From the IMG/VR virus record IMGVR_UViG_3300042897_000994, positions 96,938 to 160,937 of that record: 64,000 nucleotides of DNA. One strand, written 5' to 3'. This DNA comes from a virus. Under the pieces are notes generated by a model that was not told where the DNA came from, searched no databases, and saw only the letters and a program-made list of their open reading frames with translations. Shown here piece by piece: positions 58,471 through 64,000 of the stretch. Each line of letters opens with the position of its first letter. Position 1 is the stretch's first letter. Made by a program: the position numbers and the translations under genes.

Positions 58471-60026
58471 AAATAAGTAAAGTAATTTTTGGGTTAGACG
58501 ATAATCCAATATATGCTGATTTTTGGCCAATACAGGCTAAATTGGTTAGAGAAGTTTTAAAAGCAGAACCCGTATTATTTCACATTACGAATGAAGATAG
58601 CGACTTTTACAAAGATGCACATGGAGGAATAGTTAAAAAGATAAACAAAAATAATTGCTCAGATATTATAACTTCATTTCAAAGTCAGGTGGTTCGTATG
58701 TATGCCACAAAATACTTCCCTGATGAAATTTGCTTAACCGCAGATATTGATATGTTGATGATAAGCGAAGATTATTTCGTAAAGCAAATAGAAAACATTG
58801 ACGATGAGTCTTTAATTATTATGGATTCCAAGGCTTATGATTTAGAAAGAATTGAGTGCCAAAATCACAATGAATCATGTGAAAACAGATATCCAATTTG
58901 TTATATTATAGGCAAAGGAAAAAATTTCAATAAAGTATTAAACACTGATAGGAGTTTTGAAGAATATGTTGATGCATTACAAAAACTTAATTTGGGGTGG
59001 GGGACAGATGAATTATATTTCGGTGACAAAGTAGATAATACTAATCACGGAATAAATGTTGTTAAATTAGTTAGAAATTGGACAACTCCGTGGAAATCGG
59101 AAAAAAGAATCGATAGACATAATTTTCCTACAGCAAATCTAAATTCTATTTTAATAGAGTCTCAGAAGAGAGACGGTATTTATGACATTGACAAACTAAA
59201 ATCAGGATATTACATCGATGCGCATTGTCCTAGGACATATAATGATTATAAAAAAGAAATAAACGAATTAGTAGATATAATACTAAAAAACAAACCTATG
59301 AACATAGAAAATTTTGAATGGGGTTGGATGGATGAACCTTCTAATGTATATCACATTTACCCTGACGGTTCTCATAAACACATGGGCCAATATCACAAAG
59401 AATCATTAACCAAAGAAATATTCATCGACAAATGTTATGAAAGATTTTTTGAAGTAGAAAAAGATGATATAGTAGTCGACATCGGAGCCAGTGTAGGACC
59501 TTTTACATACTCAATTCTACACAAAAAACCCAAACATGTTTTTTGTTTTGAGCCTAGCGAAAGAGAATTTAAAATCTTAGTTAAGAATATCATTGGTAGT
59601 CCCGCAACTCCTATCAATAAAGGCATATCTAGTGTAAATTCCACAGTAGAAAATGACCATCTATTCGGCGGAGAAAGCTCAATGGAAGCTATTACATTTC
59701 AAAAATTCATAGAATTATACAGTATAGAAAAAATTGATTTTTTGAAAGTAGACTGTGAAGGAGGAGAATTTGATATTTTTACACAGGAAAATCTAGAATG
59801 GATTAAAAATAATGTGAAAAAAATAACAGGCGAGTGGCATATACGTCTACATAATCATGATTATGTTGAAAAGTTCAGATTTTTTAGAGATGTATTTTTA
59901 AAAGAATTCCCAAATCATGAAGTCTATTCTATAGATAATGTCAACATCAAATGGGATTTGTGGAATGAACATTTTTTAGAACACTACAAACAAGTTATTA
60001 TTCACATAGATAACCGCAAAGACTAG
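58467..60026 (+). CDS. Fusion of a glycosyltransferase-like domain and an FkbM methyltransferase
   Basis: 519 residues. Residues 1-285: GT-A-like domain (KVIFGLDDNPIYADFWPIQA, YFPDEICLTADIDMLMISED, GWGTDELYFGDKV). Residues about 325-519: FkbM (DIVVDIGASVGPFTYSIL, HVFCFEPSEREFKIL, DFLKVDCEGGEFDIF). It overlaps the previous gene by ATGA. The fusion suggests sugar transfer followed by O-methylation of the same residue, to cap a chain. The start region is duplicated as the pseudogene at 56746. Confidence 0.75.
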   Translation: MKISKVIFGLDDNPIYADFWPIQAKLVREVLKAEPVLFHITNEDSDFYKDAHGGIVKKINKNNCSDIITSFQSQVVRMYATKYFPDEICLTADIDMLMISEDYFVKQIENIDDESLIIMDSKAYDLERIECQNHNESCENRYPICYIIGKGKNFNKVLNTDRSFEEYVDALQKLNLGWGTDELYFGDKVDNTNHGINVVKLVRNWTTPWKSEKRIDRHNFPTANLNSILIESQKRDGIYDIDKLKSGYYIDAHCPRTYNDYKKEINELVDIILKNKPMNIENFEWGWMDEPSNVYHIYPDGSHKHMGQYHKESLTKEIFIDKCYERFFEVEKDDIVVDIGASVGPFTYSILHKKPKHVFCFEPSEREFKILVKNIIGSPATPINKGISSVNSTVENDHLFGGESSMEAITFQKFIELYSIEKIDFLKVDCEGGEFDIFTQENLEWIKNNVKKITGEWHIRLHNHDYVEKFRFFRDVFLKEFPNHEVYSIDNVNIKWDLWNEHFLEHYKQVIIHIDNRKD

Positions 60027-60028
60027 AC

Positions 60029-60053
60029 TGTAGATATATAAAAAAAATCTACA
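60029..60053 (+). promoter_or_regulatory. Late-promoter-like box in a 7-bp hairpin before a fibre gene
   Basis: TGTAGAT (60029-60035) pairs with ATCTACA (60047-60053), and GATATATAAA is at 60033-60042, 13 bases before ATG 60056. The arrangement copies the one at 9132. Confidence 0.5.
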
Positions 60054-60055
60054 CA

Positions 60056-60667
60056 ATGTCCCAAAGATCTAGAAGTTTTCTAAAACAAAGATTCGAAACA
60101 GGAGATAAACCTCTTGCTGATGATTACTCAGATTGGTTAGACTCCAATCTAATTAAAGGAGAAGACTCTGTTGGCGATCTAGTAGATGTAGATTTGACAG
60201 GTATTTCTGTGGGAGAAGTTTTACAATGGGATGGAACTAAATTTGTTAGATCTAATATAGCAGGAACTTCAGGTTCTTCAGGAACTAGCGGAACTAGCGG
60301 AACTAACGGTACTTCCGGTACAAACGGCACTTCTGGTACAAACGGAACTTCTGGGACTTCGGGAGCAACCGGAGCACCTGGAACTTCGGGATCATCTGGA
60401 ACTAGTGGATCCGGGACAAGTGGATCTTCGGGATCTTCTGGTACGAGTGGAAGTACTCCTACATATACAAAAATATTTGAACAAATCTATTTAACGGGTT
60501 TAGGAGCACCTTACAACTTACCAGCTATTGGACCTGATCCATTAGCACCTTATAGTATTAGATATGTACCTGATCCTAGCGTAGGAAACATAATGTTCTG
60601 GGCAGTCGTTACTGACAATCCATCACCCAATACTATTGTCTTTAAACTCTATCCTACTTCTCCCTAA
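60056..60667 (+). CDS. Collagen-like fibre protein
   Basis: 203 residues. An N-terminal domain (SFLKQRFETGDKPLADDYSDW, ISVGEVLQWDGTKFVRSN) of the type that attaches tail fibres or decorates capsids, then residues 70-133 with GTS, GSS, GTN and one GAP triplet, then a C-terminal beta domain (YTKIFEQIYLTGLGAPYNLP). It is a second Ser/Thr-rich collagen-like protein, preceded by a late-type box. Confidence 0.8.
   Translation: MSQRSRSFLKQRFETGDKPLADDYSDWLDSNLIKGEDSVGDLVDVDLTGISVGEVLQWDGTKFVRSNIAGTSGSSGTSGTSGTNGTSGTNGTSGTNGTSGTSGATGAPGTSGSSGTSGSGTSGSSGSSGTSGSTPTYTKIFEQIYLTGLGAPYNLPAIGPDPLAPYSIRYVPDPSVGNIMFWAVVTDNPSPNTIVFKLYPTSP
60263..60454 (+). repeat. Collagen-like coding repeat, second fibre gene
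   Basis: About 190 bases of GGAACTAGC- and GGTACTTCC-like 9-base units coding G-T/S-S and G-T-N triplets. It differs in codons from the array at 16.4 kb, so it was not copied recently. Confidence 0.8.
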
Positions 60668-60782
60668 ACCTTTTTCTTTCTCTAATATATAAACTACATA
60701 GAGCCCTTCTAATGTTTGTCTTGGGTTTACAGCCCTAGAGTAGCTCCAACAAGCTACAAAAAGATTAACAAAAAGAAAAAAT
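60668..60782 (+). promoter_or_regulatory. Structured leader before the zinc-ribbon gene
   Basis: 115 bases with the inverted-repeat arm at 60698, a GTAGCT-CCAACA-AGCTAC hairpin (60740-60757) and a TATATAAACTA-like box near 60686. It contains no gene. The GC-rich patches are unusual here, suggesting an RNA element. Confidence 0.4.
60698..60711 (+). repeat. Left arm of a 14-bp inverted repeat around the zinc-ribbon gene
   Basis: ATAGAGCCCTTCTA here is the exact reverse complement of TAGAAGGGCTCTAT at 61535-61548. The arms bracket one gene (60783-61529). Confidence 0.8.
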
Positions 60783-61529
60783 ATGAAATCAAACACCTCT
60801 GCGCATATTGCGCTCAACCGAAATCGTCTTCGTTCGTACGAAAAATCAGTCTATCTGAAAGATGGCAGTAATTTTGAAATCGAACTATTCAATGGTGAAA
60901 CTGTAAATGTTCTCGCCAAAATTTGGCTAAACGGAAATCTCATTAGCAATTCAGGTTTAATTCTAAAACCTGGGCAAAGATTCTTTCTTGACAGATTTAT
61001 CGACACTAACAATAAGTTTCTCTTTGAGACTTATAAAGTCGATGCTTCAATCGAGACGGCATCAGCTATTGCGAACAATGGGCTGATAAGGGTTGAATTT
61101 TTTAGAGAACAACAACTTACAGTTCCTAAATGGTCTACTGGAATAGATTGGACATACAAACCAACTTACACATACGGAACAGGAACTCCGTATATTCCAG
61201 TTACTCACCCAGACCCCAACAACATCCAGTTTTTTTCAAATGCTAATATAGCAACCTCGGTAGCTGGATCATTCACAACTACAGTTTCTAATACATGTAG
61301 CCTAGAAACCGGTAGAGTAGAAATGGGAGAATCCTCTGATCAGTCATTTGGAGTTAGTAACATGAATTTTGATACTTTTTATTTTCAGAGTTCAGAGTGG
61401 AAAATTTTACCTGAATCTACTAAACCAGTGGAAGTTTCTAAGATTAGAAATTATTGTTCTGATTGTGGAACTCGTGTTAAAAAACAAACTTGGAAATTCT
61501 GCCCTAGCTGCGGAGAAAAATTAGATTAA
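60783..61529 (+). CDS. Probable structural protein with C-terminal zinc ribbon
   Basis: 248 residues. A beta-rich body (SVYLKDGSNFEIELFNGETV, KIWLNGNLISNSGLILKPGQ) and a C-terminal NYCSDCGTRVKKQTWKFCPSCG zinc ribbon (CxxC ... CxxC, residues about 225-244). The body looks like a virion decoration protein; the ribbon could bind a partner protein or nucleic acid. It is bracketed by a 14-bp inverted repeat. Confidence 0.65.
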   Translation: MKSNTSAHIALNRNRLRSYEKSVYLKDGSNFEIELFNGETVNVLAKIWLNGNLISNSGLILKPGQRFFLDRFIDTNNKFLFETYKVDASIETASAIANNGLIRVEFFREQQLTVPKWSTGIDWTYKPTYTYGTGTPYIPVTHPDPNNIQFFSNANIATSVAGSFTTTVSNTCSLETGRVEMGESSDQSFGVSNMNFDTFYFQSSEWKILPESTKPVEVSKIRNYCSDCGTRVKKQTWKFCPSCGEKLD

Positions 61530-61534
61530 ACAAA

Positions 61535-61548
61535 TAGAAGGGCTCTAT
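61535..61548 (+). repeat. Right arm of the 14-bp inverted repeat
   Basis: TAGAAGGGCTCTAT, exact reverse complement of 60698-60711, followed by a T-rich run, so it may pair across the gene's mRNA or act in transcript ending. Confidence 0.8.
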
Positions 61549-61583
61549 TTTTTGTTTTCGATTTTTTTAATTAAATTTATAAT

Positions 61584-61880
61584 ATGCCAAAACTTATCAA
61601 AATACACCCAGACGGTAGAGAAGAATTTAAAGAGCAGGGTGGTCGCATTCAAGCAATAGCTTGGAATGAAGATGGAACCTTTAAAGAAATTGTAGATCAC
61701 AAACCCGTAGTCGGATGTTCTCTTTTAGTAGGTTCAGTTACCGCAAGATCTTATTCCAATCAAGATTATTGGTTGACTACTAAAGTCACAGAAATTATTG
61801 AAGAAAAAAAGAATGAAGAAGGACTATTAGAATTTGTCAGATTCAAAACTCAAAACTCAGAATATATTGTAAGAGAGTGA
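61584..61880 (+). CDS. Hypothetical protein
   Basis: 98 residues, all-beta look (LIKIHPDGREEFKEQGGRIQ, SLLVGSVTARSYSNQDYWLT, LEFVRFKTQNSEYIV). No family recognised. TATAAT directly abuts the ATG. It overlaps the HAD gene by 4 bases. Confidence 0.6.
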   Translation: MPKLIKIHPDGREEFKEQGGRIQAIAWNEDGTFKEIVDHKPVVGCSLLVGSVTARSYSNQDYWLTTKVTEIIEEKKNEEGLLEFVRFKTQNSEYIVRE

Positions 61881-62443
61881 AAGTAATATTTTTAGATCAT
61901 GATGGTGTAATCTGTTTATCCACAGAGTGGGGTAATAGATTTAAGAAACAAAATAAGTGGGGTGGTCGTAAATTATCTATGACCACATTAGAAATGCCGG
62001 TTGAGTACCGGTTTGATAATTTTAATCAAAAGGCTGTTAAAGTTCTAAATGAAATCTTAGAAAAAACAGGAGCAGAGATTGTAGTAAGCTCTGATTGGAA
62101 ACTTTGGGCAACTTGCGAAGAAATGGGAGAGTACTATGAGTCAAAGGGTATTATTAAAAAACCGATTGCTCTTACACCAAATTTAGGTCAGTGTACGTGG
62201 TATAATAATTGGATCTGGTCACCTGAGTGGGATTTAGAAATGACACGAGTAATCGAAATTAAACAATACTTGCATGACCATCCGGAAATTACACATTGGG
62301 TTTCAATTGATGACTTGAACATGGGTAAAACTGGCGAGGATTGGAAAGACTGGGGTTTAGATAATTTTGTTTTAACCCCGTCATCAGTTGAAGGTATTAA
62401 ACAATCTGGAATTAAAGATAAAATTTTAAAATTTCTATTATGA
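61877..62443 (+). CDS. HAD-family phosphatase, Swiss-army-knife RNA-repair type
   Basis: 188 residues, GTG start. VIFLDHDGVICLSTEWGNRF (motif I), EIVVSSDWKLWATCEEM (motif II Ser), and HWVSIDDLNM (motif IV) match the HAD domain group found with RNA-repair enzymes. It may remove 3'-phosphates or cyclic phosphates from RNA, or act on nucleotides; the cREC-like protein at 1676 belongs to a related theme. Inference only. Confidence 0.75.
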   Translation: MKVIFLDHDGVICLSTEWGNRFKKQNKWGGRKLSMTTLEMPVEYRFDNFNQKAVKVLNEILEKTGAEIVVSSDWKLWATCEEMGEYYESKGIIKKPIALTPNLGQCTWYNNWIWSPEWDLEMTRVIEIKQYLHDHPEITHWVSIDDLNMGKTGEDWKDWGLDNFVLTPSSVEGIKQSGIKDKILKFLL

Positions 62444-62817
62444 GAGAAAAACCTGTAGTAACCTGTGGATGTCAAGTACCGAAGGGTTGGGGAGAAGAGC
62501 TAATCATTGAAAATAACGAGCTCTATTGTGGAAAGCTTTTGATATTTAAAGCTGGTTGCAAGTTTTCAATGCACTATCACATGATCAAAGACGAAACTTG
62601 GTATGTGGATAAAGGAGAATTCATCTATCGATGGATTGATACTGAAAGCGCAGAAACTGTAGAAGTTAAACTTAAACCCGGTGATGTAGTAAGACAAAAA
62701 CCTGGACAACCTCACCAGTTAGAAGCTCTTACTGATGGTGTAGTCTTTGAAGTTTCTACTCAACATTTCGATTCAGATTCTTATCGAGTATGGAAGGGAG
62801 ATTCCCAAATAAAATAA
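62440..62817 (+). CDS. Cupin protein, sugar isomerase-like
   Basis: 125 residues. GKLLIFKAGCKFSMHYHMIK and DETWYVDKGEFIYRW hold the HxH and acidic ligand of cupin motif 1, and LKPGDVVRQKPGQPHQLEAL motif 2. It resembles the small cupin domain of mannose-6-phosphate isomerase/GMP-type proteins. It could shape GDP-mannose supply for the fucose pathway, but this is speculative. It overlaps the HAD gene by ATGA. Confidence 0.8.
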   Translation: MREKPVVTCGCQVPKGWGEELIIENNELYCGKLLIFKAGCKFSMHYHMIKDETWYVDKGEFIYRWIDTESAETVEVKLKPGDVVRQKPGQPHQLEALTDGVVFEVSTQHFDSDSYRVWKGDSQIK

Positions 62818-62820
62818 AGT

Positions 62821-63627
62821 ATGATAAAAAGTATATTAAGCATAGGAGATGTTCACGGTCTTTCGAATTGGAAAGATTTTATATTCAGCGGCGGATATGA
62901 GAAATGGAGATCTGACCAAGATCATTCGGTAATCAAGCATGACAAAATTATCTTCGTCGGAGACTATTTTGATTCTTTCACGGTTTCAAATGCTGAAATG
63001 AAGCATAACATAATGGAGATTATTCATCTGAAAGAGACTTTAGGCGATAAAGTAGTTCTCTTGTTGGGAAATCATGATATTCACTATATTGATAAGAAAT
63101 ATCGCTGTAGTGGAATAAGACCTGAGATGTGGTTTGATTTTAATGAAATTATGAGAATGAATTCTCATCTTTTTCAAGCTGCATATCAACACGAAGATAT
63201 TTTATGGAGTCATGCAGGACTGACTCGCGGAAGCTGGGAAATTTATAAAAGATTTCTAGATGAAGAGGGTATCGGATACGAAAACTACGCAGATGCTCTT
63301 AATATTCTCTATAAGATGAATTATGAACCTATCTTTTATGCAGGATATGGTAGAGGTGGTTCAAGCAGAAATCCTGGAATTTTCTGGGCAGACAAAAGAG
63401 AATTGATAAACGATCCTGAAGTAGTTTCGCAAGTTGTAGGACATACTCCAGTCTCTGATATTGAAATTCATATAGCTGGAACCCATAGATCAAACAGCGG
63501 GAACCAAGTAGTTTGTCATCTCGCCTTTATCGACTGTGTGGAGAGAGGATCTAAATCTCCCTATGCAATTGATTTTAATGGAAAACCTCAAAAGAGATCC
63601 TTAAAGAGGATGAGGTATGATAAATAA
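62821..63627 (+). CDS. Metallophosphatase, Ser/Thr-phosphatase-like
   Basis: 268 residues. LSIGDVHGLSNW, IFVGDYFDS, VLLLGNHDIHY, ILWSHAGLTRG and VVGHTPVSD are the complete set of PPP-type metallophosphatase motifs. It may act as a protein, diadenosine tetraphosphate or RNA-cap phosphatase; phage lambda PP is a parallel. All ligands look intact, unlike the protein at 11828. Confidence 0.9.
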   Translation: MIKSILSIGDVHGLSNWKDFIFSGGYEKWRSDQDHSVIKHDKIIFVGDYFDSFTVSNAEMKHNIMEIIHLKETLGDKVVLLLGNHDIHYIDKKYRCSGIRPEMWFDFNEIMRMNSHLFQAAYQHEDILWSHAGLTRGSWEIYKRFLDEEGIGYENYADALNILYKMNYEPIFYAGYGRGGSSRNPGIFWADKRELINDPEVVSQVVGHTPVSDIEIHIAGTHRSNSGNQVVCHLAFIDCVERGSKSPYAIDFNGKPQKRSLKRMRYDK

Positions 63628-63630
63628 AAC

Positions 63631-63792
63631 ATGAAAGACAAACTGCTCAAATTAGCAAAAGGAAGAGAAAGATATTCCGCTAAGGAGCAGGGTTTTTTTG
63701 ACGGTCGATTCAGACCCAGGGTTATAAAAGACAAAAAGAAAGAAAAGTCCCGAAAAAAGTCTCGAGAAAGGATTAAATTCTGGGATATTTAA
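63631..63792 (+). CDS. Small basic protein, 53 residues
   Basis: ATG 63631 to TAA 63790-63792. MKDKLLKLAKGRERYSAKEQ, a GFFDGRFRPRVIKDKK patch and a Lys/Arg-rich helix. A FF-x-x-RF patch also occurs in the basic protein at 20515 (GGFFRRF). It probably binds nucleic acid. It starts 3 bases after the phosphatase stop. Confidence 0.55.
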   Translation: MKDKLLKLAKGRERYSAKEQGFFDGRFRPRVIKDKKKEKSRKKSRERIKFWDI

Positions 63793-63810
63793 AGCAATAA
63801 TTTTCACTCT

Positions 63811-63837
63811 CCAAAGATAAATAAAAAAAAATCTTGG
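63811..63837 (+). promoter_or_regulatory. Late-promoter-like box in a near-perfect hairpin
   Basis: CCAAAGAT (63811-63818) pairs with ATCTTGG (63831-63837) with one bulged A, and GATAAATAAA is at 63816-63825, 17 bases before ATG 63843. Confidence 0.45.
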
Positions 63838-63842
63838 GGAAG

Positions 63843-64000
63843 ATGAAAAAATTACTTACAGCTGTAACTGTACTATTTATGAGTGCAATGTCATTTGCAC
63901 AAACTCTCCCAACTCCTTCTTCGGGAGTATGGGCGTTAATCGACACAAGCTACAATATTGGTAGCGTTTCTGCCGGTGAAACAAAAGCTAAAATTCACTA
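63843..64000 (+). CDS. Secreted protein, N-terminus only (partial)
   Basis: The window ends inside the gene. The first residues are a signal peptide (MKKLLTAVTVLFMSAMSFAQ) with a predicted cut before Gln, then LPTPSSGVWALIDTSYNIGS. Bacteroidota-like export style. A late-type box lies upstream. Function unknown; a phage-encoded exported or virion protein. Confidence 0.7.
   Translation, partial: MKKLLTAVTVLFMSAMSFAQTLPTPSSGVWALIDTSYNIGSVSAGETKAKIH

Noticed and set aside
1-64000. tRNA genes
   Set aside because: No cloverleaf with a T-loop GGTTCRANTCC-type signal was noticed by eye; a covariance scan would settle this.

Overview
The window looks like part of a large, AT-rich, T4-like myovirus genome. 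Every convincing gene is on the + strand. Genes are tightly packed, often joined by ATGA or TAATG stop/start overlaps, and no gene-free stretch exceeds 300 bases. T4-type hallmarks are the C-terminal end of a phage type II topoisomerase subunit, a dCMP-hydroxymethylase-like enzyme beside two beta-glucosyltransferase-like proteins, proteins starting with a T4 capsid-targeting-like peptide, and a repeated late-promoter-like box (GATAWATAAA, compare T4 TATAAATA). Shine-Dalgarno sequences are mostly weak or absent and starts are preceded by A/T-rich motifs, which, with the style of the secreted proteins, hints at a Bacteroidota host; that host assignment is inference only.

Layout. 1-9 kb: topoisomerase end, GMP reductase/IMPDH, nucleotide kinases, dCMP hydroxymethylase and two candidate DNA glucosyltransferases, then a thioesterase, UDP-galactopyranose mutase and a methyltransferase. 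9-15 kb: a RimK ligase fused to a RimB-like protease, a second ATP-grasp enzyme, a degenerate phosphoesterase, an ECF-like sigma factor and a RecB-like nuclease. 15-19 kb: virion or fibre proteins with long Gly-Ser-Ser/Gly-Thr-Ser repeats and a triple LamG-like protein. 19-24 kb: small membrane proteins, Hsp20, a GAF-like protein and PhoH. 24-38 kb: a large glycan locus making GDP-L-fucose and carrying a GT10 fucosyltransferase, many GT-A enzymes, methyltransferases and a CDP-alcohol-like module. 38-50 kb: a Clp ATPase and ClpP pair, a secreted nuclease, a 2OG oxygenase, a genuine thymidylate synthase, an ABC-type membrane domain, a heptose-kinase-like enzyme, a phosphoesterase and an RpoD-like sigma factor. 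50-60 kb: a second glycan locus led by a 1113-residue GT4/TibC-type fusion, with duplicated glycosyltransferase-like genes and a deletion scar. 60-64 kb: another collagen-like fibre protein, a zinc-ribbon protein bracketed by an inverted repeat, a HAD phosphatase, a cupin, a phosphatase and the start of a secreted protein.

How it may fit together. Three stories stand out. (1) Cytosine hypermodification: the hydroxymethylase carries the Asp that marks dCMP rather than dUMP use, and the two adjacent GT-B proteins share an unusual C-terminal IALF tail. (2) Capsid-targeted ligases: RimK-RimB, the second ATP-grasp enzyme and two unknown proteins begin with a T4 internal-protein-like packaging peptide, and three of these four genes have the late box just upstream, so they may be packaged and ejected into the host. 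(3) Virion or host-surface glycosylation: roughly eighteen glycosyltransferase-like genes, a fucose pathway and a TibC-like O-heptosyltransferase coexist with Ser/Thr-rich fibre repeats that would be natural O-glycan acceptors.
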